The translations under genes were made by a program, and so were the position numbers. A stretch of DNA of 64,000 bases from Methanobacterium sp. UBA44 (GTDB lineage: Archaea > Methanobacteriota > Methanobacteria > Methanobacteriales > Methanobacteriaceae), in the NCBI GenBank assembly GCA_002494885.1, contig DACV01000002.1, positions 1 to 64,000 of the forward strand, given 5' to 3'. Each line of letters begins with the position of its first letter. Within the stretch, counting starts at the first letter, position 1. A model generated the notes under the pieces. It worked only from the letters and a program-made list of their open reading frames with translations. It had not been told where the DNA came from and ran no database searches. Positions 25,777-34,709 of the stretch are shown here, in pieces.

Positions 25777-28185
25777 TTAAAGGTCAGTAATATCATATAT
25801 AATTGAAAATACTTTTTTTTCTCCACCATACTCTATAAATCCAACGGTATACATAACTTTCCGGGTTTCTCCATTTTTACTTCGTATTTCACGCTCTTCA
25901 TTAAAAATAGAATTTCCCTCTGTCAGTATTTTAAGTACAGCATCTCTTTCCTCAATACTAATAATATTTAGATCAACAACTGATTTTCCAATTAATTCTT
26001 CTGGTTTATATCCGGTTATATTTGCATAAGCATCATTTACTTCAATGATGTGACCTTCTTTAGTTGTTATAGCCATTCCCGCAGCATTAGAATAAAAAGC
26101 CTTTGCATATTTCTCTTTGTTTTCCTTAAGGAGTAGTTCTGCTTTTTTACGGTTGCTTATATCGAAAATAATTCCAACAGTCCTTACTGGTTTACCTTGA
26201 GGATCTCTTATTAGCGTTATAGCTATATGAACCCAAATAACCTGTCCATCTTTACGTATATATCGTTTTTCTGCATCATATTGGGATATTTTACCTTTTA
26301 TAAGCCTATCAAAATTAGCTGAATCCCATTTTCGGTCATCTGGATGGGTTAAATCACTAAAAGTTTTTTTATATAATTCTTCTGGTGTATACCCGGTGAT
26401 AAGAGAAAATTGATTATTTACTTCAATAAACCGTTTACTTGAAAGATCAATCATAGCTGTTCCAACTGCTGCCAGTTCAAAAAATGTTCTAAATGTAGCT
26501 TCACTTCTTTTTAGGGCATACTCGGCTTTTTTACGCCCGCTAATATCTGCTGCAATAACTACTCCTAAAATAACCTGACCATTTTCATCTTTTATTGGCG
26601 TGGAACTAACACTCAGCACTTTCTGATTTCCATCTTTAAATGAAACTGAGATTTCTTCGTCTAGAATTACTTCACCTGCAGTTATTGAACGGGATAGAGG
26701 CCATTCTTCAGGTTTATATTGACTACCATCTGGATGAAACCCTTTGTAATTGCTGTAAGCTTCAATATCCCTTGAAGGTGTAAATGGTTGTTCCCATATT
26801 TTTTCAAATTGCTTATTGGCTCTTATTAACTTTCCTGAAGGGGCTTCAGCCACAGCAACAGATACAGGAATATTATCTAAAATGGTATTCAAAAGATTCT
26901 GTTCATATCTCAACTTTTCTTCGATTTCTTTATGTTCTGTTATGTCTCGAGTAATACTTCCGATAATTGTCCCCTTTTCTGTTCTAATTGGGTAAGTAAC
27001 TGATTGTATGTATCTTATTTCTCCATCAGAGCATTTAATTCTGCGATCTAATGGTTTATTTATCCAGTCTGTATCTCCATTTTGAAGAAATTGTAAAATG
27101 GTGCCTTTAATATAATCATATAATTCTGGAGTTTTCTCCTCATCAGGTAATAATTCATATTGAGATTCCCAGATCAACTGACCTAACTCTTTTTCCCTTG
27201 GGTAACCAGTAATCTTCTCCATGCCTCTGTTCCACTCGATAATAATTCCTTCTTTGTCTATTATGGAAATACCGTCAATAGATTGTTCAATAGTACTTCT
27301 AAACTTTTCTTCACTTTCCAGTAATTCTATTTCGGCTTTTTTCTGCTTTGTTATGTCTCTAACGGTTTCAATAGCACCATAAAGGTTTCCTTCTTTATCA
27401 AAGAGAGGTGAAGCCTTAACAAATACATAAGCTCCCTTTCCACCGAAAAGATTATCAACAAATACTTCTGCAAATAATGTGCTTTCTTCCCTTTTTACAT
27501 AATTGTATTTAGATTCTATCTCTTCTTCGGTTAGAAAAATTAGATCAATTAGTATTGGTCTTTTATGGCCATAAAATGGTAAAGAGTAGATATAATCATC
27601 CTTTCCAATCATATCTTCTTTAGATACTCCTGTCATATGTTCAAGAGCTTTGTTCCATGCGATTACTTGTTTATTTTTATCTATAACAAAGGTAGCATCA
27701 GGTAAAAATTCAATTATATCTAAAAGTTTCTGGTTTACTGCAAGTGTTTCCTTTTCAGCTCTTTTCTGTTTAGTTATGTCTGTTGTTAAAGTAACATATA
27801 AATCTTCTTTTGGCGCAAATGCAGTTATTGAAAGATATTTATCGAGAGGGGCAAAATATGTTTCATATTTAGTTCCACTTCCTGTATTAATGACTTCATT
27901 AGCTATTTTAAGCTCTTCTTGTGAGGCTTCATATCCATAAATTTCAGTAATGTTTTTCCCAATTAATTCCTTTTTTAATGATTTTCGCTGCCTGTAAGCA
28001 GCAAGATTTGCGTATGTTATAGTAAGATCTACTATTTTTTCGGAACCATAACGCACAGGAGTATAAACTACAACTCCTTCTTGCATATATTCGAAAAATC
28101 GATAATCTAAACCAGGTAAAGGGCCATAATCCCCAGTTTCAATCTTATCTTCCTCATTACCTAAGTTTGGAATTCGATTATTCAT
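25777..28185 (-). CDS. PAS-only sensory protein (six PAS domains)
   Basis: 802 residues made almost wholly of PAS/PAC units (about 30-140, 145-270, 280-405, 410-545, 550-675, 680-800), each ending in a DITxxKKAE-like linker. The protein stops directly after the sixth PAC motif, without HisKA, HATPase, GGDEF or DNA-binding domain, and no remnant follows. It may pass its signal to the neighbouring kinase by PAS-PAS contact. GGAGAC precedes the ATG. Same strand as the kinase, 270 nt upstream of it. Confidence 0.85.
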   Translation of the reverse strand: MNNRIPNLGNEEDKIETGDYGPLPGLDYRFFEYMQEGVVVYTPVRYGSEKIVDLTITYANLAAYRQRKSLKKELIGKNITEIYGYEASQEELKIANEVINTGSGTKYETYFAPLDKYLSITAFAPKEDLYVTLTTDITKQKRAEKETLAVNQKLLDIIEFLPDATFVIDKNKQVIAWNKALEHMTGVSKEDMIGKDDYIYSLPFYGHKRPILIDLIFLTEEEIESKYNYVKREESTLFAEVFVDNLFGGKGAYVFVKASPLFDKEGNLYGAIETVRDITKQKKAEIELLESEEKFRSTIEQSIDGISIIDKEGIIIEWNRGMEKITGYPREKELGQLIWESQYELLPDEEKTPELYDYIKGTILQFLQNGDTDWINKPLDRRIKCSDGEIRYIQSVTYPIRTEKGTIIGSITRDITEHKEIEEKLRYEQNLLNTILDNIPVSVAVAEAPSGKLIRANKQFEKIWEQPFTPSRDIEAYSNYKGFHPDGSQYKPEEWPLSRSITAGEVILDEEISVSFKDGNQKVLSVSSTPIKDENGQVILGVVIAADISGRKKAEYALKRSEATFRTFFELAAVGTAMIDLSSKRFIEVNNQFSLITGYTPEELYKKTFSDLTHPDDRKWDSANFDRLIKGKISQYDAEKRYIRKDGQVIWVHIAITLIRDPQGKPVRTVGIIFDISNRKKAELLLKENKEKYAKAFYSNAAGMAITTKEGHIIEVNDAYANITGYKPEELIGKSVVDLNIISIEERDAVLKILTEGNSIFNEEREIRSKNGETRKVMYTVGFIEYGGEKKVFSIIYDITDL

Positions 28186-28397
28186 TGAAATAGTCTCCTG
28201 CTTCTCCTAATGGATGTAAATAGTAGGGCTTAAACATAATTTTAATATAGATAATTTATGTGATTTAAAGTATAAATAATCTTTAATTTATAAGTATTAC
28301 TAACAATTAAATTTAATTTTGAACTTTATAAAATATTACCTGTTAAAAGTAAAATAAATTAAACAGATTATTAAATTTTTAATTAAAAAGATTGAGA

Positions 28398-29255
28398 CTA
28401 TTCATGTCCGCAAAGAACTTCAACTTGGGTATAGACCTTTTTAAACTCCACTAAGTTATTTAATGATGATTGGGCCATTAAAACGTCATCAGTGTAGTCA
28501 CTGGAACCTATTCCTTTTTCAAATCCTGATTTGATAAAACATGCATCAGTTGCAAGAAGAACCAGATTTTTTTCTCCATTAACTAAAAAGGACATATGTC
28601 CAGGGGTATGTCCTGGTGTTGGTATGGCCCAGAATGAACCATCACCAAAAATATCAACACATGGACCTAAAATTGGCATAGTAGGAGCTTTAGAAAAGTC
28701 TATTTCGTGTAGAGTTTTTATTCCTTTAAGATAATCCCCATAAAAAAAGGGTTTATGGTTAACATATTTTTCTCCCTTTCCAACAACATAAAAAATATCT
28801 TTTGGCAGATCCCGAACTCCTGCAACATGATCAGAATGTAAATGTGACAGAAAAACGCCATTTAGTTTAATAGAATTATTTTTGAGATGATAGATTATGT
28901 CCTGATTTTTTTTCTGGATAAAAGCATCGCCAAAAAGCTTCAATCTTTTAAATAAACCGGCAAAAATACCTTTCATTTTTCCATATGGATCTCCATAATA
29001 AGAGCTATCTAACCCTGCATCAACAAGATATTCTCCATATTGGGTATGATGAATCCAGTGAGCCAGTATTGGAACTTTTAGAGCTTCATCATTTATTTTT
29101 CCTGCGTCTGGATGATCTGGATTCAGGGCGCCTCGTTTATTGATCATAACATATCCCGTTATGAAACTTTTAACAGTTACTGGCCGAGGATTTTTAAAAA
29201 CTTCATTCCAATCATTATAAATGCCTTTTTTAACTTTAAATTCTTCTTTTTTCAT
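28398..29255 (-). CDS. MBL-fold metallo-hydrolase, lactonase-like
   Basis: 285 residues with the metallo-beta-lactamase HXHXDH motif (SHLHSDHVAG), a second metal ligand in PTPGHTPGHMSFL, an Asp in LLATDACF and a final His in VEVLCGHE. The arrangement is nearest to the N-acyl homoserine lactonase-like branch, though many MBL proteins of that branch act on other esters or lactones. Placed between the PAS protein and the second symporter, all on one strand, so it may process the compound sensed or imported (inference). Confidence 0.82.
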   Translation of the reverse strand: MKKEEFKVKKGIYNDWNEVFKNPRPVTVKSFITGYVMINKRGALNPDHPDAGKINDEALKVPILAHWIHHTQYGEYLVDAGLDSSYYGDPYGKMKGIFAGLFKRLKLFGDAFIQKKNQDIIYHLKNNSIKLNGVFLSHLHSDHVAGVRDLPKDIFYVVGKGEKYVNHKPFFYGDYLKGIKTLHEIDFSKAPTMPILGPCVDIFGDGSFWAIPTPGHTPGHMSFLVNGEKNLVLLATDACFIKSGFEKGIGSSDYTDDVLMAQSSLNNLVEFKKVYTQVEVLCGHE

Positions 29256-29343
29256 GATAAAAACCAGAATTTAGTTATTCATTTTGATTAGATTATTATG
29301 TATGTTTAATGTATTTTAAAATAAAAATAGAAGGAAAGAAAAT

Positions 29344-30942
29344 TTAACTTATTCCTTTAAAACACTTATCTAAATGCTCTTTTTCCGGTGGTTTGGTGAT
29401 TAGACTTACAATGATGGTCATAATCACTGCTAGGGGGAGTGCGATTATTATAGGGTCTACAGTTGGCCATGGTGTTGCAGTAATAATCACTGCCTGACCC
29501 GTAAGAGCTTTACATATGCCTAATGCAGCGGCTGACTTTTTATAACCGAAAACCAGCCAGAATAAGCTAAGTACAGATCCTGATACAAGTCCTGCAATTG
29601 CACCTTCTTTTGTTGCTCTTTTCCAGAATAATGCAGCTGTGTACATGGCAAGAAAAGCCGCAGCAGTTATACCAAACCACATGGAAGTTCCAACTGCGAC
29701 AATACTTCCTGGAAGGATGAATCCAAGAATAACTGCAATAATAACTGCAACTGTAATTCCTGCACGTGCAACCATTACTGATGATCCTCTCTTTTTCCTT
29801 GAAACTGTTTCATAAACATCTCTTCCAAGGGCAGTTCCCTGTACATGGAATTGGGCTGAAAGGGTAGACATTGCCGCTGAAAGCAGAGTAATCATAAATA
29901 AGTAAGCAAACCACAAAGGCATAGCAGCCGAAATAAATGCAGGTATAACTTTATCAAGATTACCTCCAGCAGCCTGAACTGCTGTTTGTCCCATTGTTTC
30001 AAAGAAATACACATTGGAAAGAGCTCCCACGACATAAGCGGTAAACGTGGTCATGAATATGAAAATTCCCCCAATTAAAACAGCCCTGTTTAATTCACGG
30101 TCTGATTTAACAGTCATGAACCTTACAACCAACTGAGGCTGAGATAGAACTCCAATACCAACGCCTAATATTATACTTGAAACCAGGGTCCACCAGAATG
30201 GGCTACTTAATGCAGGCATGGAGGTCCAGCCCGTAAATCCTGTAGCGGCAGCTTTTGTTGTAGCACTCTGTGGAACTATATTTACAAGATTTGTAAGAGC
30301 TTGGTGAGCGTCTGTTACACCTCCAAGTAACCAGTATATGGCTATAAGTAAGAAAAACATCCCAAAGAACATGATTGTTCCCTGGAGGGCGTCAGTGTAC
30401 ATTACCCCTCTTATTCCCCCAAAAATAACATAAACAGCCACTATAACTGCCATTACGATTAATGCGATATTATAGTCTAGTTGGAGCGTTGTTTCTACAA
30501 ATCTGGCCATACCAATTAGAACTGCTGAAGCATATAATGGCATTCCTATAAATATAACTGCTCCTGAAAAATATTGTATAAATTTACTATTAAAACGTCG
30601 TGAAAGAAACTCAGGAAAAGTCAAAGCACCTAGATTATGTCCCATTTTCCGGGTACGTTTTCCAAAGAAGACAAACGCTATAAATATACCTATAAGGATG
30701 TTTAAAAATACAAGCCATAATATTCCCATACCATAGTTGGCAGCTACACCTCCAAAACCTACAATTGCCGCAGTACTGATAAACGTGGCACCGTAACTAA
30801 GAGCCATGATATATGGATGGGTTTTACGCCCGGCAACCATGTAGTCATCCGCGCTTTTGGTTCTTTTCCATGCTATATAGCCTACATAACCTATCATAAT
30901 AAGATAAATGACTACTATGATACTTAATGTGAATACATCCAT
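29344..30942 (-). CDS. Sodium:solute symporter (SSS family), copy 2
   Basis: A 532-residue paralogue of copy 1 with the same membrane layout and SSS motifs (SADDYMVAGRKTH, GGIRGVMYTDALQG). Protein differences are scattered, mostly in TM segments and the C-terminal third, whereas some DNA stretches of 80-113 bp are identical between copies. It has no accessory-subunit gene upstream. The differing substrate-side helices suggest a related but not identical substrate. Confidence 0.9.
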   Translation of the reverse strand: MDVFTLSIIVVIYLIMIGYVGYIAWKRTKSADDYMVAGRKTHPYIMALSYGATFISTAAIVGFGGVAANYGMGILWLVFLNILIGIFIAFVFFGKRTRKMGHNLGALTFPEFLSRRFNSKFIQYFSGAVIFIGMPLYASAVLIGMARFVETTLQLDYNIALIVMAVIVAVYVIFGGIRGVMYTDALQGTIMFFGMFFLLIAIYWLLGGVTDAHQALTNLVNIVPQSATTKAAATGFTGWTSMPALSSPFWWTLVSSIILGVGIGVLSQPQLVVRFMTVKSDRELNRAVLIGGIFIFMTTFTAYVVGALSNVYFFETMGQTAVQAAGGNLDKVIPAFISAAMPLWFAYLFMITLLSAAMSTLSAQFHVQGTALGRDVYETVSRKKRGSSVMVARAGITVAVIIAVILGFILPGSIVAVGTSMWFGITAAAFLAMYTAALFWKRATKEGAIAGLVSGSVLSLFWLVFGYKKSAAALGICKALTGQAVIITATPWPTVDPIIIALPLAVIMTIIVSLITKPPEKEHLDKCFKGIS

Positions 30943-31360
30943 TTAATAACCTCCTTTTATTAATTTTAATTCCTTTCTTCCCTATTTAATCAAATTATGG
31001 TTGCAATATGAAAATATTAAAAATAAACATGAAAAACATGAATATTTTTTGATTTTATTAATTGATTTAATCTCTTTGTTATATAAAAATGATTCTATTT
31101 GATATTATCCATAAAAATTAAAAATATCCATTTTTTAGTATACATTACTAAACAATGTCTACTATTTAATGGATACCGTTATACAATTACCTAAATTCTA
31201 TTATTTAGCATTTTTTTAGTGATTATGATTATTATTTATCTATTAAAACTATTATGGCAAGTTTTATAACTTTCTTTCAATTAAATTAGATTAGATATTA
31301 TTGAGCAAATTGAAAAATTGATTTAAAATTTATATTATCTAAATTATATCAGGGGATAAA
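30943..31360. other. Divergent promoter region
   Basis: About 420 nt between the divergent symporter 2 and ligase genes. AT-rich, with a dyad: AAAATATT (31011-31018) and AATATTTT (31041-31048), enclosing two CATG words (31028-31031, 31037-31040). The dyad is 70-105 nt ahead of the symporter start and could be an operator. No gene seen. Confidence 0.45.
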
Positions 31361-32662
31361 ATGATTTGGAATAAAGAAGCAGAATGCATGTCACATGAAG
31401 AAAAAGAAAGATTACAGCTCACACGGTTACAGAAAATTATTAAGAGGGCTTATGAAAATGTTCCATTTTATAGGAAACGTTTTGAAGAAAAGGGTATTAC
31501 GCCAGAGGATATTAAAACGCTCAAAGACATTGAAAAACTCCCTTTAACTACAAAAGATGATTTAAGGGAAGCTTATCCCTTTGGAATGTTTGCAGTTCCT
31601 CGCAAAGAAATAATAGAGCTCCATACATCTTCTGGAACAACTGGAAAGCCAACAGTATCTGGATACACTAAAAAAGATATTGGAATCTGGAGCGAATGTA
31701 TGGCCAGAGGTTTAACGATGTTTGGAGCCACAGAAGATGATATTCTCCAGAATACCCATGGATATGGTCTTTTTACAGGAGGATTTGGAGTTCACTATGG
31801 GGCTCAAAAAATTGGTTTAACTGTGATTCCTATCTCTACAGGACAAACCAAAAGACAGATTGAAATAATGAAAGATTTTAACGCCAGTATTGTGATTTTT
31901 ACACCTTCTTATGGGCTTTATCTTGCAGAAGTTGCAGAAGAAGAAGGTCTTAATACAAAAGAACTTAATTTAAAAGCAATAGGGTTTGGGGCTGAAATGT
32001 GGACAGAGGAAATGCGTCAGGAAATTCAGAAAAGGTTTAATGCTCCGGCGTATAACATTTATGGCTTAACTGAGATAATGGGGCCAGGAATAGCTCTTGA
32101 ATGCAAGGAACATAATGGGCTGCACATTATGGAGGATCATTTTTATCCAGAAATTATTGATTCTGAAACTCTTCAAACATTACCTGAAGGAGAAAAAGGA
32201 GAATTAGTTTTAACCACATTAACCAGACACGGTATGCCAATTATCCGGTTCAGAACAAAGGATGTTACAGCTTTAAGAAGGGCAGAATGCTCATGTGGAA
32301 GAACTTTGATAAAGATGGATCGTATCACTGGAAGGACCGATGATATGTTAAAAATTAGGGGAGTGGCTGTTTTCCCATCACAGATAGAAAAAGCTCTTTT
32401 AAAAATCGATGGTCTTGAACCACACTATCAAATTATTGTTTCCAGACCTCAACACATGGATGTACTGGAAGTACAGGTTGAAGCTTCGCCTGAACTTTTC
32501 TCTGATGAAATTAAAGAATTGGTAGGTATAAAAAGAAATATTGAGGATTATATACACAATGAAATTGGTTTAAGGGTTGATGTAACTCTTGTTGAACCTA
32601 AAACTTTACCAAGGAGCGAAGGAAAGGCAGTAAGGGTATTTGACAAGCGTGGTTTTAATTAA
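31361..32662 (+). CDS. paaK: Phenylacetate-CoA ligase-like adenylating enzyme
   Basis: AMP-forming ligase joining aryl acids to CoA. The 433-residue protein has the P-loop HTSSGTTGKPT at residues 88-98, the YGLTEIMGPG adenylate motif and a C-terminal GRTDDMLKIRGVAVFPS hinge, all usual for PaaK. Methanogens without full aromatic synthesis flux use such ligases with indolepyruvate oxidoreductase to rebuild Phe, Tyr and Trp from aryl acetates, and iorAB is 1.5 kb away. GGGGATAAA before the ATG. Confidence 0.88.
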   Translation: MIWNKEAECMSHEEKERLQLTRLQKIIKRAYENVPFYRKRFEEKGITPEDIKTLKDIEKLPLTTKDDLREAYPFGMFAVPRKEIIELHTSSGTTGKPTVSGYTKKDIGIWSECMARGLTMFGATEDDILQNTHGYGLFTGGFGVHYGAQKIGLTVIPISTGQTKRQIEIMKDFNASIVIFTPSYGLYLAEVAEEEGLNTKELNLKAIGFGAEMWTEEMRQEIQKRFNAPAYNIYGLTEIMGPGIALECKEHNGLHIMEDHFYPEIIDSETLQTLPEGEKGELVLTTLTRHGMPIIRFRTKDVTALRRAECSCGRTLIKMDRITGRTDDMLKIRGVAVFPSQIEKALLKIDGLEPHYQIIVSRPQHMDVLEVQVEASPELFSDEIKELVGIKRNIEDYIHNEIGLRVDVTLVEPKTLPRSEGKAVRVFDKRGFN

Positions 32663-32736
32663 TGGTAAATTTAACATTATTTATAAATAAAATTATAAAT
32701 CTAGGGTATTTTTCACTAAATAACAGAAGGGATAAT

Positions 32737-33168
32737 ATGAAAATAAAACAACTGTCCATATTTTTAGAAAATCGAAAAGGCAGAATGAGAAAAGCGTTAG
32801 ATGTACTGGAAAAAGGTGGAGTGAACATAAGAGCTCTTTCAATCGCAGATACATCTTATTTTGGGATTTTAAGGCTAATAGTTCCTGATCCAGAAAAAAC
32901 CAAAAAATTACTTGAAGATAATAACTTTATAGTAAAAATTGGTGAAGTAATTGCAGTAAGAATGCCTGATAAGCCAGGAGGTCTGGGTATAATTTTGGGG
33001 ATACTTGATGATAATGACATTAATCTTGAATATCTCTATGCCTTTGTTGAAGAGAAAGAAAATGGAGCTATTGTTTTATTACATCCTGAAGACATTAATG
33101 CAGGAATTAAAGCATTACAGGATAACGGAGCTGAGGTTATTTCTGCTGAGGAGATTTATGGGATGTAA
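32737..33168 (+). CDS. Double ACT-domain protein
   Basis: 143 residues made of two ACT modules (about 1-70 and 72-143), starting MKIKQLSIFLENRKGRM and repeating with RMPDKPGGLGIILGILDDN. ACT domains bind amino acids to control metabolic enzymes. The ATG at 32737 has a GAAGGGAT site; the frame is open upstream from paaK but that part is not domain-like. Cotranscribed with paaK (75 nt gap), so it likely senses an aromatic amino acid and tunes the ligase. Confidence 0.85.
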   Translation: MKIKQLSIFLENRKGRMRKALDVLEKGGVNIRALSIADTSYFGILRLIVPDPEKTKKLLEDNNFIVKIGEVIAVRMPDKPGGLGIILGILDDNDINLEYLYAFVEEKENGAIVLLHPEDINAGIKALQDNGAEVISAEEIYGM

Positions 33169-33254
33169 AATATTTCCTTTTTTTTAGAACTGGATTCGCA
33201 TTTTATAATTAAAGAATTAGTTACATCTAAAAAGAAAAAAAAATAAATTGTTGA

Positions 33255-33677
33255 TTATTCATTCATAATGATCTTACCAGTATATGCATCGACATCCATT
33301 GAACCATATTTAGTAGATCCTGTCTCAAATTCAAGTGGAACGTCCCAGACCCATGTATGAAGGTTATTTTTAGTCCATTTGAAAAGTGTTGGAGTACCAT
33401 GAGCTTTTGCTGGGAATCCTAAATCTGCAGAAGCATCAATAGCTATTTTTTGCGCTTGTTGGGCAGTTATATTCACTTTTGGTGTTTCATTTTTGCTGGT
33501 GTTATTTTTGTGAGTGGTCTGGTTGTGAATATGGGTACTGATGGTGTTGTTTGAAGTACTGGTGTTATTGGTGATATTTTGAGGCTCTGAATTAGAGTTC
33601 TGGGTTCCGATAGCATATGCAACCGCTACAACGATCAACAATATTATAATAATTATTGCAACGAATTTATTTTCCAT
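33255..33677 (-). CDS. Membrane-anchored PepSY-like surface protein
   Basis: 140 residues. One N-terminal hydrophobic segment (residues 5-22) anchors or exports the protein; a Thr/Asn/Ser-rich, sequon-rich stalk follows (30-68); the C-terminal 70 residues (ITAQQAQKIAIDASADLG ... GSMDVDAYTGKIIMNE) resemble a PepSY domain, which often blocks or binds peptidases. GAGGTG precedes the ATG. It separates the ACT and ior genes but looks unrelated to them. Confidence 0.7.
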   Translation of the reverse strand: MENKFVAIIIIILLIVVAVAYAIGTQNSNSEPQNITNNTSTSNNTISTHIHNQTTHKNNTSKNETPKVNITAQQAQKIAIDASADLGFPAKAHGTPTLFKWTKNNLHTWVWDVPLEFETGSTKYGSMDVDAYTGKIIMNE

Positions 33678-34102
33678 TTTTTCACCTCTTTAACGCTTAA
33701 TGAGTTATTAATAATAGAATTTACAGTAAGGGGTACATAAAAATTAAATTGAAAAGTTTCATCAAATTGTAGTTATTGTAATTTCTGCTATAATGTTGAT
33801 TCATTTTAATATAAAAAATTAACTTATATGGCCTATTTCTTTTAATATTAGTAATAAATTAAACAAAATGTATTTGAAAGATAGTAAACACTATCTTTTA
33901 TAATTAATGCATTTTTGTATGTTAATATAAAGAACCAGTATGTTTATTTAGCTTTTAATATTCTTATAAAAAGGAAATTGGCTTATTATTATATTTCTTA
34001 AATCGTGGAATTTTTAATTTTATTCACATTCTATTTTTAAAATATACATAAAATAGTTTATCATATTAATTAAACAATTAAAAAAGATTAAAAGAGAAGA
34101 TT
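33678..34102. other. Intergenic region with one perfect hairpin
   Basis: About 425 nt. A perfect 9-bp hairpin, 33877-33885 with 33890-33898, loop AAAC, is followed by T-rich DNA. It is about 200 nt past the iorB stop and 200 nt ahead of the PepSY gene, so it may separate the two transcripts or act as an operator. No gene seen. Confidence 0.4.
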
Positions 34103-34693
34103 TTATTTATGTACATAATCATATCCGTCTTCAAAAGCCTTCATGTTAATAGGGATGCTTCTTTCAGGTAAATTCGCCACCATAGATTCTATTATTGTTT
34201 TTTTATTTATGGGGAAGCCATTTGCGGCTGTAGCACCACCCAGCATGACCATGTTAAGTGAGAGAATATGGCCTGCTTCTTTAGCTATCTTTTCAGCATC
34301 CATTGCATAAACATGTTTTACTTTGGATTTAAGCTCATCTAAAACTTCAGAAACTTTGGGATAGGGCACTTCACTTCCTTGAATATTAAAAGGCATGATT
34401 GAAGAAGTATTCACAATAACGAAGGTATCGTTACTTGCTTTTGAAATTGCCCTTAATGCCTCAATGGGTTCAAATGCTATTAAAATATCAGCACTTCCAT
34501 CTTCAATTATTGGGCTTCTTGATTCTCCAATTTTTAGTTCTGTAGATACTACTCCACCGCGCTGTGACATCCCGTGTATTTCACTCATTACAACGCCTAA
34601 ATCACTTTTCATTGCGGCTTCGCCAATTACAATAGAGGTCTTAATGATTCCCTGCCCTCCAACGCCGCAGATATAAATGTTATATGGGCTCAT
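34103..34693 (-). CDS. iorB: Indolepyruvate ferredoxin oxidoreductase, beta subunit
   Basis: The gamma-domain subunit of the 2-oxoacid:ferredoxin oxidoreductase that interconverts aryl pyruvates and aryl-acetyl-CoA. 196 residues from the ATG at 34693 (GGAG site); an upstream open stretch overlaps iorA and is not family-like. The GVGGQGIIKTSIVIGEAA motif at the N-terminus is the diagnostic loop. Located 16 nt behind iorA. Confidence 0.9.
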   Translation of the reverse strand: MSPYNIYICGVGGQGIIKTSIVIGEAAMKSDLGVVMSEIHGMSQRGGVVSTELKIGESRSPIIEDGSADILIAFEPIEALRAISKASNDTFVIVNTSSIMPFNIQGSEVPYPKVSEVLDELKSKVKHVYAMDAEKIAKEAGHILSLNMVMLGGATAANGFPINKKTIIESMVANLPERSIPINMKAFEDGYDYVHK

Positions 34694-34709
34694 TTTTTTA
34701 TCTCCTAAA

